Assembly: GCA_902532225.1 (NCBI GenBank)
Contig: CACAHI010000003.1
Span: forward strand, 1-63,353
Origin: an uncultured Pelagibacteraceae bacterium
GTDB taxonomy: Bacteria; Pseudomonadota; Alphaproteobacteria; Pelagibacterales; Pelagibacteraceae
Direction: 5' to 3'
DNA length: 63,353 nt
Shown: positions 53,771 to 63,353 of the stretch, in pieces
Layout: each line of letters starts with the position of its first letter
Position numbering within the stretch: the stretch's first letter is position 1
Notes under the pieces: generated by a model
What the model was told of the DNA's origin: nothing
The model's database searches: none
The model's input: only the letters and a program-made list of their open reading frames with translations
Made by a program: the position numbers and the translations under genes

Positions 53771-56700
53771 ATGAAAGATCAAATTGTAGATCCATTTAAA
53801 AAACCGAGCCTAATTGATGAACAAAATTTTACCAGCATCAAGATCACTCTAGCAAGTCCAGAGAAAATAAAATCGTGGACCTACGGTGAGATAAAAAAAC
53901 CCGAAACAATAAACTACAGAACTTTTAGACCTGAAAAAGATGGATTATTCTGTGCAAGAATATTTGGACCCATAAAGGATTATGAGTGTTTATGTGGAAA
54001 ATATAAAAGAATGAAATTTAGAGGTATTATTTGTGAAAAATGCGGAGTTGAAGTAACAAAATCAAATGTAAGAAGAGAGAGAATGGGTCATATTAACCTT
54101 GCCACGCCAGTAGCGCATATTTGGTTTTTAAAATCTCTTCCAAGCAGAATAGCACTAGCCGTAGACATGAAACTAAAAGAAGTTGAAAGAGTTTTATATT
54201 TTGAAAATTTTATAGTAATTGAACCTGGGTTAACTGGTTTAAAGCCAAACCAACTTTTGAATGAGGATGAGCTTTTAAAATACCAAAACGAATTTGGTGA
54301 AGAGTCTTTTACCGCTGGCATTGGTGCCGAAGCTATCTTAGAAATATTAAAATCAATAAATCTTGAGGAAGAAAAAAATAAACTAGTTAAAAATATTAAT
54401 GAAACTAAGTCAAAAGTAGCTGAAGAAAGATCTATTAAAAGATTAAAGTTAATTGACTCATTTATAGAAACTGGAAATAAACCAGAATGGATGATATTAA
54501 CCGTTGTTCCGGTTATTCCACCAGAACTTAGACCTTTAGTTCCTCTAGATGGAGGACGTTTTGCAACTTCGGACTTAAATGATTTATATAGAAGAGTTAT
54601 TAATAGAAACAATAGATTAAAAAGATTAATTGATCTTAAAGCTCCTGACATAATAATTAGAAATGAAAAAAGAATGTTGCAGGAGTCAGTAGATGCACTA
54701 TTCGACAATGGAAGAAGAGGTAGAGTTATTACTGGAACTGGAAAAAGACCACTTAAATCTTTAGCTGAAATGCTTAAAGGGAAACAGGGAAGATTTAGAC
54801 AAAATCTTTTAGGAAAACGAGTTGATTATTCAGGACGATCAGTAATTGTAGTTGGTCCTGATTTAAAACTTCATGAATGTGGTTTGCCTAAAAAAATGGC
54901 CTTGGAATTATTTAAACCATTTCTTTATGCTAGACTTAATAAACTTGGATTAGCATCTACAATTAAGCAAGCAAAAAAAATAGTAGAAAAGGAAAAAAAT
55001 GAAGTTTGGGATGCATTAGAATTAATTGTAAGGGAACATCCGGTTATTTTAAATAGAGCACCTACCTTGCATAGATTAGGAGTTCAGGCTTTTGAACCAA
55101 AGTTAATTGAAGGTGAGGCTATAGAATTACATCCATTAGTGTGTGCGGCATTCAATGCAGATTTTGATGGAGATCAAATGGCAGTTCACATACCTTTAAG
55201 TTTAGAGGCCCAACTTGAAGCAAGAGTATTAATGATGTCAACAAATAATATATTAAGTCCTTCAAATGGAAAACCAATTATTGTTCCAAGTCAAGATATG
55301 ATACTTGGTATTTACTACTTATCTTTAGAACCAAAAAAGAAAGAAAAAATTGATGGATATTTTGTTAACAATTCTGAAATAGAACAAGCTTTAGAAATGG
55401 GAAAAATAAAGGTTCATTCCAAAATTATATCAAGGTTTGAAACTATCGATAAAAATGGAAAAAAAGTTATAGAAAAATACACAAGTACTGCTGGGAGATT
55501 TTTATTAGCAAATTTGTTACCAAAAAATAAAGATATTTCATTTTCATTAGTTGATAGAGTTTTACCAAAAAGAACTGTTTCTGAAATAATTGATATAGTT
55601 TTTAGGTTTACAGGACAAAAGAACACAGTAATATTTTGCGATAAATTAAAGGACTTAGGTTTTAAACATGCATTTAAAGCAGGTATCTCTTTTGGAAAAG
55701 ACGATTTAATTATCCCTGAAAATAAAGAGCAACTAATAGACGAAACAAAAAAACTTATAGCAGAATATGAAAACCAATATTCTGAGGGATTAATTACAAG
55801 AGGAGAAAAATATAACAAAGTAGTTGATGCGTGGTCGAAATGTACTGACAAAGTTGCAGTTGAAATGATGAAAGGAATATCTGCAACTGAAATTTCTGAC
55901 GAACAGTTAAAAATAAATTCTGTATTTATGATGGCGGATAGTGGAGCAAGAGGTTCAGCTGCTCAAATGAAGCAACTTGCTGGTATGAGAGGTTTAATAG
56001 CGAAACCATCAGGCGAAATTATTGAGTCTCCTATTACATCAAATTTTAAAGAAGGCTTGACTGCTCTTGAGTACTTTAATTCAACTCACGGTGCTAGAAA
56101 AGGATTAGCTGATACAGCATTAAAAACTGCAAATTCAGGCTATTTAACAAGAAGATTATGTGATGTTGCTCAAGATTTAACAATAACAAAAACTAAATGT
56201 GAAAACCCCGGAGACATAAAATTAGCTGAAATAATAGAGGGTGGAAATGTTATAGTTAGTTTGTCTGAACGTTCTTTAGGACGAGTTGCCGCAAAAGATA
56301 TAAAGAATCCTATTTCTGGTGAAATTATCCTTAAAAAATTTGAAATGATAGATGAAGCTGTATGTGAAAAAATTGATGCAGCAGGAGTTAAAATTATTAA
56401 TGTATTTTCTGTTATTACATGCTCTATGAAAGAAGGCGTTTGTGCAACTTGTTATGGACGAGACCTATCAAGAGGTAAAATGGTCCATTCTGGTGAAGCA
56501 ATTGGAATGATATCAGCACAGTCAATCGGTGAACCAGGTACACAATTAACCATGAGAACTTTTCACGTAGGTGGTACCGCGCAAATAAAACAAGATTCTC
56601 AAATCATAACTAAAAATGACGGAATTTTAAAAGTTATAAATACAAATTTATTAGTAGATTCTAAAAATAATTTAGTTGTTATGGGTAGAAATACTCAATT

Positions 56701-57934
56701 ATCATTAGAAGATGAAAATGGATTGCAAATAGCAGTGTACAAAGTCCCTTATGGTTCAAAATTATTTTTTAAAAATGATGAAAAAATAAAAAAAAATACA
56801 AAAATTTGTGAGTGGGATCCATATACAACACCAGTGATTGCAGAAAAAAGTGGCATAGTAAATTATGTTGATTTAATAGATGGCATATCACTTGCAGAAA
56901 CTTTAGATGATGCTACTGGTATTACTTCTAATTCAGTTATTGATTGGCGTGCACAATCTAAAAATACTGAATTAAAACCAAGAATTACATTAAGAGATGA
57001 AAAGGGTAATGTTGTAAAAAAAGCTGACGACAATGAAGCTAGATACTATTTAGTTCCAGATTCAATATTGTCAGTAAAAGATGGTCAAAAGATTCATGCT
57101 GGTGATGTAATAGCTAGACTTCCAAAAGAAACTTCTAAAACCAAAGATATAACAGGTGGTCTACCAAGAGTTGCTGAATTATTTGAAGCAAGAAGACCAA
57201 AAGAAAGTGCAATTATTGCTGAAAATGATGGAAAGGTAATATTTGGAAAAGAAGTAAGAGGTAAACAACGAGTTAGTATACAACCAGAAAACGGAGAAGC
57301 ATCAAATTATTTAATTCCAAAAGGAAAACATATTAATTTTAACCAAGGTGAAGCAATTAAAAAAGGGGAATATTTATTAGACGGAAGTCCTGCACCTCAT
57401 GATATATTAAGAATTCTTGGTATAGAAGAATTAACTGATTATTTTGTTAACCAAGTTCAAGAAGTTTATAGATTACAAGGTGTAGTAATAAATGACAAAC
57501 ATATAGAGACAATTTTGAGACAAATGCTTAAAAAAGTTGAAATTAAAACTTCTGGAGATTCTAAATATTTACCTGGCGAAATTATTGATAGAATTAAATT
57601 TGATGAAAATAATGAAAAATTAAATACAGAAGGTAAAAAACCTGCTACAGGAGAAAGAGTTTTGATGGGAATTACCAAAGCATCTCTCCAAACTGAATCA
57701 TTCATTTCCGCAGCTTCATTCCAAGAAACTACAAGAGTTTTAACAGACGCCGCAATAAGAGGAAAAATTGATAAATTATCAGGTTTAAAAGAAAATGTCA
57801 TAGTTGGAAGACTCGTTCCAGCTGGAACTGGTGTGATTAAGAGCAAATGGAACAAAAAAGCACTAGAGGATGATAAAGAATTTTTATCCAATCAGGAAAG
57901 CAAAGAAGCTCCCGAAACTCAGGTAAATCAATAA
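53771..57934 (+). CDS. rpoC: DNA-directed RNA polymerase beta' subunit
   Basis: This 1387-residue subunit has the first zinc site with four Cys ([20 protein letters not shown]), the catalytic [12 protein letters not shown] with its three Asp, a bridge-helix/trigger-loop region with [22 protein letters not shown], and the second zinc site ([13 protein letters not shown]). It is full-length. The last 25 residues are charged and Glu-rich. It starts 2 bases after rpoB and is followed by a 160-base gap with a promoter and leader for rpsL. Confidence 0.97.
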   Translation: MKDQIVDPFKKPSLIDEQNFTSIKITLASPEKIKSWTYGEIKKPETINYRTFRPEKDGLFCARIFGPIKDYECLCGKYKRMKFRGIICEKCGVEVTKSNVRRERMGHINLATPVAHIWFLKSLPSRIALAVDMKLKEVERVLYFENFIVIEPGLTGLKPNQLLNEDELLKYQNEFGEESFTAGIGAEAILEILKSINLEEEKNKLVKNINETKSKVAEERSIKRLKLIDSFIETGNKPEWMILTVVPVIPPELRPLVPLDGGRFATSDLNDLYRRVINRNNRLKRLIDLKAPDIIIRNEKRMLQESVDALFDNGRRGRVITGTGKRPLKSLAEMLKGKQGRFRQNLLGKRVDYSGRSVIVVGPDLKLHECGLPKKMALELFKPFLYARLNKLGLASTIKQAKKIVEKEKNEVWDALELIVREHPVILNRAPTLHRLGVQAFEPKLIEGEAIELHPLVCAAFNADFDGDQMAVHIPLSLEAQLEARVLMMSTNNILSPSNGKPIIVPSQDMILGIYYLSLEPKKKEKIDGYFVNNSEIEQALEMGKIKVHSKIISRFETIDKNGKKVIEKYTSTAGRFLLANLLPKNKDISFSLVDRVLPKRTVSEIIDIVFRFTGQKNTVIFCDKLKDLGFKHAFKAGISFGKDDLIIPENKEQLIDETKKLIAEYENQYSEGLITRGEKYNKVVDAWSKCTDKVAVEMMKGISATEISDEQLKINSVFMMADSGARGSAAQMKQLAGMRGLIAKPSGEIIESPITSNFKEGLTALEYFNSTHGARKGLADTALKTANSGYLTRRLCDVAQDLTITKTKCENPGDIKLAEIIEGGNVIVSLSERSLGRVAAKDIKNPISGEIILKKFEMIDEAVCEKIDAAGVKIINVFSVITCSMKEGVCATCYGRDLSRGKMVHSGEAIGMISAQSIGEPGTQLTMRTFHVGGTAQIKQDSQIITKNDGILKVINTNLLVDSKNNLVVMGRNTQLSLEDENGLQIAVYKVPYGSKLFFKNDEKIKKNTKICEWDPYTTPVIAEKSGIVNYVDLIDGISLAETLDDATGITSNSVIDWRAQSKNTELKPRITLRDEKGNVVKKADDNEARYYLVPDSILSVKDGQKIHAGDVIARLPKETSKTKDITGGLPRVAELFEARRPKESAIIAENDGKVIFGKEVRGKQRVSIQPENGEASNYLIPKGKHINFNQGEAIKKGEYLLDGSPAPHDILRILGIEELTDYFVNQVQEVYRLQGVVINDKHIETILRQMLKKVEIKTSGDSKYLPGEIIDRIKFDENNEKLNTEGKKPATGERVLMGITKASLQTESFISAASFQETTRVLTDAAIRGKIDKLSGLKENVIVGRLVPAGTGVIKSKWNKKALEDDKEFLSNQESKEAPETQVNQ

Positions 57935-57963
57935 AAAATTAATCATCAATATACAATTTTAAA

Positions 57964-57991
57964 TTGACAAAATACATTTCTTATGTATTTT
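57964..57991 (+). promoter_or_regulatory. rpsL operon promoter overlapped by an inverted repeat
   Basis: TTGACA at 57964-57969 lies 16 bases from TATTTT at 57986-57991, a likely sigma70 promoter for rpsL-rpsG-fusA and the S10 genes. The spacer is occupied by a perfect 9-base inverted repeat AAAATACAT-TTCTT-ATGTATTTT (57969-57991). It may be an operator or, as RNA, a weak AT-rich end for the rpoC transcript. Confidence 0.55.
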
Positions 57992-58094
57992 GGCGATGAT
58001 TTTGGTTGGAACGTAGTGCTCTATTGTACTAAACGCTGCCATATAAATAACGACAAAAAGTCGACTATTTTCTTTCCAAAAATTTAAAAAATTT
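57992..58094 (+). other. Structured leader of rpsL (two hairpins)
   Basis: Two stems are visible: TAGTGC-TCTATT-GTACTA (58014-58031, one G-U pair) and CGAC-AAAAA-GTCG (58051-58063), the latter followed by a T-rich run (ACTATTTTCTTTCC). Ribosomal operons are commonly controlled by binding of one of their products to such a leader; I cannot name the protein. No coding region is seen here. Confidence 0.35.
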
Positions 58095-58466
58095 ATGCCA
58101 ACTATAAACCAGTTATTAAAGAAAAAAAGAATAAAGCAAAAATCTAGGGATAAAGTTCCAGCCTTAGAAAAATCTCCACAGAAAAGAGGAGTTTGCGTAA
58201 AAGTATATACAACAACACCTAAAAAACCGAATTCTGCTTTAAGAAAAGTTGCTAGAGTTAGATTATCAAACGGTCATGAAGTAACCTCTTATATACCTGG
58301 AGAAGGTCATAATTTACAAGAACACTCCGTTGTTTTAATAAGAGGCGGTAGAGTTAAAGACTTGCCAGGTGTTCGCTATCATATACTAAGAGGCAATCTA
58401 GACACCCAAGGAGTAACTGCAAGAAAACAACAAAGATCTAAATATGGAGCAAAAAAAGGTAAGTAA
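58095..58466 (+). CDS. rpsL: 30S ribosomal protein S12
   Basis: This 123-residue S12 has the decoding-centre loops [18 protein letters not shown] and [15 protein letters not shown]. Lys in PKKPNS and in RVKDLPG corresponds to the streptomycin-sensitive residues. The length and sequence are standard. It starts the str block and is followed by rpsG after 2 bases. Confidence 0.97.
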   Translation: MPTINQLLKKKRIKQKSRDKVPALEKSPQKRGVCVKVYTTTPKKPNSALRKVARVRLSNGHEVTSYIPGEGHNLQEHSVVLIRGGRVKDLPGVRYHILRGNLDTQGVTARKQQRSKYGAKKGK

Positions 58467-58468
58467 AA

Positions 58469-58939
58469 ATGTCTAGAAAAAAACGAGCTCCAAAAAAAAT
58501 TCCTATTGTAGATCACAAATTTAAATCTAACGTAATTCCTAAACTAATTAATTCACTAATGTATGATGGAAAAAAAACTGTTGCTGAAAAAATTGTTTAT
58601 GATGCTTTAGATAAATTAAAAACCAAAGGTAAAGAAGAACCAATAAACATATTTAACGAAGCAATCAATAATATTAAACCAACAGTAGAAGTTAGATCTA
58701 GAAGAGTTGGTGGAGCTACTTATCAAGTTCCAGTTGAAGTAAAATCTAAACGATCTCAAGCTTTAGCACTTAGATGGTTAATAGACGCTTCAAGAAAAAG
58801 AAAAAATAAAAAAATGGCTGATAAAATTTTTAACGAAATATTTGATGCATACCAAAATAAAGGATCAGCAATTAAAAAGAAAGAAGATACACATAAAATG
58901 GCAGAGTCAAATAAAGCTTTTGCTCATTTTAGATGGTAA
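58469..58939 (+). CDS. rpsG: 30S ribosomal protein S7
   Basis: This 156-residue protein has the S7 fold with VEVRSRRVGGATYQVPVEV, ALRWLIDASRKR and the C-terminal HKMAESNKAFAHFRW. It binds the 3' major domain of 16S rRNA and, in E. coli, represses its own operon through an intercistronic site; the 2-base gap to rpsL here excludes a similar structure at that place. fusA begins 6 bases later. Confidence 0.97.
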   Translation: MSRKKRAPKKIPIVDHKFKSNVIPKLINSLMYDGKKTVAEKIVYDALDKLKTKGKEEPINIFNEAINNIKPTVEVRSRRVGGATYQVPVEVKSKRSQALALRWLIDASRKRKNKKMADKIFNEIFDAYQNKGSAIKKKEDTHKMAESNKAFAHFRW

Positions 58940-58945
58940 AAAATT

Positions 58946-61021
58946 ATGCCAAGAACTCATAAATTAGATAAGTACAGAAACATAGGGATCATGGCTCATA
59001 TCGATGCTGGAAAAACAACTACAACTGAAAGAATATTATATTACACGGGTAAAAGTCATAAAATAGGTGAAGTTCATGATGGTGCAGCAACTATGGATTG
59101 GATGGAACAGGAACAAGAAAGAGGAATTACAATAACTTCAGCAGCAACAACTTGTTTTTGGAGAGATCATAGAGTTAATATTATTGATACACCAGGTCAT
59201 GTAGATTTTACTATTGAAGTTGAAAGATCTTTGAAAGTTCTTGATGGAGCAGTTGCAGTTTTTGATGGTGTTGCTGGTGTTGAACCACAATCAGAGACAG
59301 TGTGGAGACAAGCAGACAAGTATAAAGTACCAAGAATTTGTTTTGTTAATAAACTAGATAGAACAGGCGCTAATTTTTTTATGTGTGTTGATATGATTAG
59401 AGATAGATTAGGGGCAAAACCTTTGGTTACTCAAATACCTGTAGGTATAGAGTCTTCTCTTAAAGGAATTGTGGATTTAATTAAAATGAAAGCAGTAATT
59501 TGGAAAGATGAATCTCTCGGAGCTGAATTTGAAATAACAGATATTCCGGAGGATTTAAAAGAGAGTGCCAATAAGTATAGACAAGAATTACTTGAAACAG
59601 CAGTCGAACAAGATGAAAAATTAATGGAAGATTATTTAAATGGAAAAGAAATATCAGAAAAAGATCTGATTAGCTGTATAAGAAAAGGATGTCTTAAATT
59701 TGATTTTGTTCCTGTTTTAACTGGATCAGCATTTAAAAATAAAGGCGTTCAACCTTTATTAGATGCAGTTGTAGATTACTTACCAAGCCCAGAAGATATT
59801 GGATCAATTAAGGGAACTAAGCCAGGTTCAGGGGATGAATTAGAAATGAAATTTGATGATACATCACCTTTTTCTGCTTTAGCATTTAAAGTAGCTAATG
59901 ATCCATTTGTTGGATCACTAACATTTATTAGAATATATTCAGGTACTATTAAATCAGGGACAGGAATTTTTAATACTTCAAAAGATAAAGAAGAGAGAGT
60001 AGGCAGAATGCTTCTAATGCATGCGAATTCCAGAGAAGATATTAAGGAAGCAAATGCGGGTGATATTGTAGCATTAGCAGGTTTAAAACATACGATTACT
60101 GGACACACATTGTCTGATGAAGAAAACCCAGTTTTACTAGAACCTATGGAATTTCCTGATCCAGTTATTGAAATTGCTGTTGAACCTAAAACAAAAGGTG
60201 ACCAAGAAAAAATGGGCGAAGCACTTGGTCGATTAGCAAAAGAAGACCCTTCATTCAGAGTTACTTCAGATGAAGAGTCAGGGCAAACAATAATTAAAGG
60301 AATGGGAGAGCTTCATTTAGATATAATAGTTGATAGAATGAAAAGAGAATTTAAAGTTGAGGCTAATATCGGAGCTCCTCAAGTTGCTTATAGAGAAACA
60401 ATATTAGGGAATTCTACAGCTGATTATATTCATAAAAAACAGAGTGGTGGAGCAGGCCAGTTTGCTAGAGTTAAATTATCAATTGAACCACTAGAACCTG
60501 GAAAAGGTAGAGAAGTTGAAAATAAAATAAAAGGAGGTGCAATTCCTAAAGAATTTATCCCTGGTGTAGAAAAAGGTATTGAGTCAGTATCAGACACAGG
60601 AATTTTAGCCGGTTTCCCAATTATTGATTATAAAGTGACTATTGTTGATGGATTACATCACGATGTTGACTCTAGTGTTTTAGCTTTTGAACTTGCATCA
60701 AGACAATGTTTTAAAGAAGCTTGTCAGAAAGCAACATTAAAATTATTAGAACCTATAATGAGAGTTGAGGTAGTTACTCCTGAAGATTATATGGGTGATG
60801 TTATTGGTGATTTAAACAGTAGAAGAGGTCAAATTAATACTCAGGAGCAAAGAGGGAACGCAACAGTAATAACCGCAATGGTACCTTTAGCTAACATGTT
60901 TGGTTATATAAATAACTTAAGATCAATGTCCCAAGGTAGAGCGCAATACTCAATGTTTTTTGATCATTATGATAAAGTACCTCAAAATGTTCAAGACGAA
61001 GTTACAAAAAAAATGGCATAA
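58946..61021 (+). CDS. fusA: Elongation factor G
   Basis: This 691-residue translocase has G-domain motifs [28 protein letters not shown] and NKLDRTG, the domain IV tip region [14 protein letters not shown] and a C-terminal domain V with [19 protein letters not shown]. The full five-domain length is present. It lies between rpsG and rpsJ, with no tuf gene following it. Confidence 0.97.
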   Translation: MPRTHKLDKYRNIGIMAHIDAGKTTTTERILYYTGKSHKIGEVHDGAATMDWMEQEQERGITITSAATTCFWRDHRVNIIDTPGHVDFTIEVERSLKVLDGAVAVFDGVAGVEPQSETVWRQADKYKVPRICFVNKLDRTGANFFMCVDMIRDRLGAKPLVTQIPVGIESSLKGIVDLIKMKAVIWKDESLGAEFEITDIPEDLKESANKYRQELLETAVEQDEKLMEDYLNGKEISEKDLISCIRKGCLKFDFVPVLTGSAFKNKGVQPLLDAVVDYLPSPEDIGSIKGTKPGSGDELEMKFDDTSPFSALAFKVANDPFVGSLTFIRIYSGTIKSGTGIFNTSKDKEERVGRMLLMHANSREDIKEANAGDIVALAGLKHTITGHTLSDEENPVLLEPMEFPDPVIEIAVEPKTKGDQEKMGEALGRLAKEDPSFRVTSDEESGQTIIKGMGELHLDIIVDRMKREFKVEANIGAPQVAYRETILGNSTADYIHKKQSGGAGQFARVKLSIEPLEPGKGREVENKIKGGAIPKEFIPGVEKGIESVSDTGILAGFPIIDYKVTIVDGLHHDVDSSVLAFELASRQCFKEACQKATLKLLEPIMRVEVVTPEDYMGDVIGDLNSRRGQINTQEQRGNATVITAMVPLANMFGYINNLRSMSQGRAQYSMFFDHYDKVPQNVQDEVTKKMA

Positions 61022-61024
61022 TTT

Positions 61025-61333
61025 ATGGATAAACAAAATATAAGAATCAAACTAAGAGCATACGATAATAAAATTTTAGACCAATCCACCGAAGAGATTG
61101 TAAATACTGTAAAAAGAACGGGCGCAAACATAAAAGGTCCAATACCTTTGCCTACTAAAATTGAAAAATATACAGTTTTAAGATCACCTCATATTGATAA
61201 AAAAAGTAGAGAACAATTTGAAACAAGAACTCATAAACGATTAATAGATATAATTGAACCTACTCCACAAACTGTTGAAGCATTAATGAAGTTAGATTTA
61301 GCTTCAGGTGTAGATGTGGAGATTAAAATATAA
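61025..61333 (+). CDS. rpsJ: 30S ribosomal protein S10
   Basis: This 102-residue protein has [20 protein letters not shown] and [29 protein letters not shown], the standard S10 sequence. S10 also binds NusB and NusG for antitermination. It begins 3 bases after fusA, where many bacteria have tuf, and ends 7 bases before rplC. Expression with the str genes therefore looks to come from one promoter upstream of rpsL. Confidence 0.97.
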   Translation: MDKQNIRIKLRAYDNKILDQSTEEIVNTVKRTGANIKGPIPLPTKIEKYTVLRSPHIDKKSREQFETRTHKRLIDIIEPTPQTVEALMKLDLASGVDVEIKI

Positions 61334-61340
61334 AATTACT

Positions 61341-62051
61341 ATGAACGAAATTGGATTAATTGGAAAAAAAATAGGAATGTCAAGGGAGTTTTATAAAACT
61401 GGCCAATCAGTTCCTGTAACGGTTCTAAAATTTGAAAAAGGAAGAATAATTAATGTTATTGAGAAAGATAAAAGAGGATATGCAGCTGTACAAATAGGTT
61501 TTGGAAAAGTTAAACAATCAAAACTCACAAAACAAATGAAAGGATTTTTTACAAAAAAAAACACAGAACCTAAAAAAAAATTAAAAGAATTTAGAGTAAT
61601 TGACACAAGCAAGTATAAGGAAGGAAATGAGCTTGGAATAGAAATTTTTAACGAAGTTAAGTTTGTAGATGTACAATCAAAAACCATAGGAAAGGGATTT
61701 GCAGGTGCAATGAAAAGACACAACTTTTCGGGACTAAGAGCCACTCATGGTGTTTCTGTATCTCACAGATCTCACGGATCCACAGGTCAAAGACAAGATC
61801 CAGGGAAAGTATTTAAAGGAAAAAAGATGGCTGGCCATATGGGAAGCAAGATTAGAAAAATGCAAAATTTAGAAATAATTAAATCAGATATAGAAAACAA
61901 TCTGTTATTTATCAAAGGTTCAATACCTGGATCTAAAAATACTGAAGTAATAGTTAAAAAATCAATAAAAAATATATCGAAACTTAATATGAAAGAAAAA
62001 ATTGAAATTTTAGAAAAACAAAAAAAAATTCCAGAGAAAAAAAAGAAATAA
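61341..62051 (+). CDS. rplC: 50S ribosomal protein L3
   Basis: This L3 protein starts GLIGKKIGMSREF and has the KGFAGAMKRHNFSGLRATHGVSVSHRSHGSTGQRQDPGKVFKGKKMAGHMG core (seen in pieces such as HGVSVSHRSHGS and KKMAGHMG), which reaches the peptidyl transferase centre. The ATG at 61341 is preferred because it begins the conserved N-terminus; a longer reading starts inside rpsJ. Length is 236 residues, with a lysine-rich tail. Confidence 0.95.
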   Translation: MNEIGLIGKKIGMSREFYKTGQSVPVTVLKFEKGRIINVIEKDKRGYAAVQIGFGKVKQSKLTKQMKGFFTKKNTEPKKKLKEFRVIDTSKYKEGNELGIEIFNEVKFVDVQSKTIGKGFAGAMKRHNFSGLRATHGVSVSHRSHGSTGQRQDPGKVFKGKKMAGHMGSKIRKMQNLEIIKSDIENNLLFIKGSIPGSKNTEVIVKKSIKNISKLNMKEKIEILEKQKKIPEKKKK

Positions 62052-62054
62052 TTT

Positions 62055-62678
62055 ATGAAAATTGATAAAATAAATTTAACAGGTAAAAAAGAAACTTTTG
62101 AAATAACAGGAAAAATTTTTAGTAATAAAAATTACGATAAATTAATACAAACAGTTATTTATAAGCAAAATGCTAATTTCAAAAAAAGGAAAGCAAAAAC
62201 TAAACAAAAAAATGAAATTATAGGATCTACCTCAAAAATTTATGCACAAAAGGGCACAGGAAATGCTAGACATGCAAGTAGAAAAGCCCCGATATTTGTT
62301 GGTGGAGGTGTTGCTCATGGACCTAAAGGTGAAAATGCATATAAGATTAGAAAACTTAACAAAAATGAAAAAAAAGTTAGTGTTTCAGCAATAATTTCAA
62401 AAAAACACAAAACAAATAATCTTATAATTTTTGAAGATTTTAAATCCACGATTTCTAAAACAAAAAAGATGTTTGATATTTTAAATCAAAATGATGCTAA
62501 AAATGCAATTTTAATTCTAGATAAAACTTCAAAAGAAAATATTTATAAATCTGCAAAAAACATTCCTAATATTAAAATCACTGATGTAAATCATTTTAGT
62601 TCTTTTGATTTACTTAAATATAATAAAATAATTTTTACTGAAACTTCTATAAAGGAATTGGAAAAAAAATATGAGTAA
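62055..62678 (+). CDS. rplD: 50S ribosomal protein L4
   Basis: This 207-residue L4 has the conserved extended loop (QKGTGNARHASRKAPIFVGGG, VAHGPKGENAYKIRKLN) that lines the exit tunnel. The C-terminal half is more divergent and Lys/Asn-rich. In E. coli, L4 represses the S10 operon and inhibits RNase E; no S10-type leader is visible upstream of rpsJ here. It overlaps rplW by 8 bases (ATGAGTAA). Confidence 0.94.
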   Translation: MKIDKINLTGKKETFEITGKIFSNKNYDKLIQTVIYKQNANFKKRKAKTKQKNEIIGSTSKIYAQKGTGNARHASRKAPIFVGGGVAHGPKGENAYKIRKLNKNEKKVSVSAIISKKHKTNNLIIFEDFKSTISKTKKMFDILNQNDAKNAILILDKTSKENIYKSAKNIPNIKITDVNHFSSFDLLKYNKIIFTETSIKELEKKYE

Positions 62679-62973
62679 TCAAAACAAAATTCACCTATAT
62701 GACAAAATTTTGTCTCCAATAATGACTGAAAAATCTACTAATTTATCTTCGTTAAATAAAGTTAGCTTTAAAGTTCCATTTGACTCAAACAAAAAAATAT
62801 TGAAGAAAACTGTAGAAAAAATATTTAAAGTTAATGTAATAAAAATTAATATTATAAATAAAAAATCAATCATCAAAATTACACGAGGACGTAAAGTAAA
62901 AAAAAAAGGTTATAAAAAAGCTATAATAACTTTGAAAAAAGGTCAAAATATTGATCTTACAACAGGAGTTTAA
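62671..62973 (+). CDS. rplW: 50S ribosomal protein L23
   Basis: This 100-residue protein has the L23 core YDKILSPIMTEKSTNLSSLNKVSFKV and FKVNVIKINIINKK, followed by a basic tail. L23 sits at the tunnel exit and binds trigger factor and SRP. It begins 8 bases inside rplD, and rplB starts 6 bases after it ends. Confidence 0.95.
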   Translation: MSNQNKIHLYDKILSPIMTEKSTNLSSLNKVSFKVPFDSNKKILKKTVEKIFKVNVIKINIINKKSIIKITRGRKVKKKGYKKAIITLKKGQNIDLTTGV

Positions 62974-62979
62974 TAAATT

Positions 62980-63353
62980 ATGACGCTTAAAACTTTTAAA
63001 CCATATACAAAATCTACCAGAGGAACAATATTGGTAAGTAAATCAAATTTATGGAAAGGGAAACCTTATAAACCGCTTACTTCATCAAAAAGATCTTCAA
63101 AAGGTAGAAATAATCTTGGAAGAATTACCTCAAGAAATCATGGCGGAGGTCACAAACAAAGATATAGAAATATCGACTTTCATAGAAGTGGTTCTTTTGT
63201 AGTTGAAGTAGAAAGAATTGAATATGATCCAAACAGATCTTCTTACATAATTTTGGTTAAAAATGATAAAGAAAAAAAATATTATTATATAGCTCCACAA
63301 GGCATTAAAGTTGGCGATAAAATTGAAAATGGTGAAAATTGTGAAATTAAAAA
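62980..63353 (+). CDS. rplB: 50S ribosomal protein L2 (3' end beyond window)
   Basis: About 124 residues are visible and the frame stays open to the window edge. The N-terminus TLKTFKPYTKSTRGTILVSK and the SSKGRNNLGRITSRNHGGGHKQRYR segment are typical of L2, including the RNA-binding HGGGHKQ. It continues the S10 order rpsJ-rplC-rplD-rplW-rplB. The C-terminal catalytic-centre region is outside the window. Confidence 0.95.
   Translation, partial: MTLKTFKPYTKSTRGTILVSKSNLWKGKPYKPLTSSKRSSKGRNNLGRITSRNHGGGHKQRYRNIDFHRSGSFVVEVERIEYDPNRSSYIILVKNDKEKKYYYIAPQGIKVGDKIENGENCEIK

Noticed and set aside
54088-54708. Long reading frame antisense to rpoC (and similar ones antisense to rpoB, fusA and tuf)
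   Set aside because: These are mirror frames of highly conserved genes with no start context or protein-family features.
57935-58094. Small gene or known riboswitch between rpoC and rpsL
   Set aside because: No open frame with a ribosome site, and no recognised riboswitch core; only promoter-like and hairpin elements.

Overview
The window is AT-rich, very densely packed bacterial DNA with no gene-free gap longer than about 160 bases. Gene content and order point to a streamlined marine alphaproteobacterium of the SAR11/Pelagibacterales type: short low-GC genes, single-chain PurL with separate PurS and PurQ, a purL-bolA-grxD run, a class II DAHP synthase, a methylcitrate cluster, a tRNA-tuf-tRNA-secE-nusG-rplKAJL-rpoBC block joined directly to the rpsL/S10 cluster, and many 1-base stop/start overlaps. 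The assignment is inference from gene content and composition, not from a marker-gene comparison.

Layout. 1-2059: a family 4 glycosyltransferase (cut by the window edge), a thioredoxin-fold protein and a gamma-carbonic-anhydrase-like protein. 2063-5853: an envelope cassette of three exported proteins: a TPR plus outer-membrane barrel protein resembling Slam (type XI secretion), a FecR-domain protein with a beta-rich C-terminus that could be its cargo, and a secreted HExxH metallopeptidase. 5854-12401: metabolic and housekeeping genes (PNPOx-like protein, HIBADH-family dehydrogenase, MFS and TauE transporters, rpoZ, dusA, phosphomannomutase). 12402-15491: nrdAB behind a perfect alphaproteobacterial-type SOS box (GTTC-N7-GTTC). 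15488-21348: an SGNH hydrolase, the prpD-prpB-prpC methylcitrate genes, a LysE-type exporter and a HAD phosphatase. 21421-30370: a stand-alone GlmU acetyltransferase domain with glmS, then DAHP synthase, nadE, cysS, cimA, trmJ and rpsD. 30373-38432: a ten-gene minus-strand run sfsA-map-purB-GT2-purC-purS-purQ-purL-bolA-grxD.

38455-43522: a CinA-like domain protein and a GGCT-like protein, then the most accessory-looking part: a beta-propeller autotransporter and two overlapping HNH-like nuclease genes. The nuclease pair lies between two copies (43/50 identical) of a 50-base direct repeat, immediately upstream of tRNA-Leu. 43523-45574: tRNA-Leu, nadK, tRNA-Thr (minus), rlmB (minus), tRNA-Tyr and tRNA-Gly. 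45609-63353: tuf, tRNA-Trp, secE, nusG, rplK, rplA, rplJ, rplL, rpoB, rpoC, rpsL, rpsG, fusA, rpsJ, rplC, rplD, rplW and the start of rplB.

Most genes form head-to-tail operons. Recognisable control elements are few: the nrd SOS box and a second palindrome, consensus-like sigma70 promoters before rpsD, tRNA-Tyr and rpsL (the last two overlapped by palindromes), a terminator-like hairpin between rplL and rpoB, and a structured rpsL leader. The best candidates for undescribed biology are the Slam/FecR/protease cassette and the repeat-bracketed HNH pair beside tRNA-Leu.
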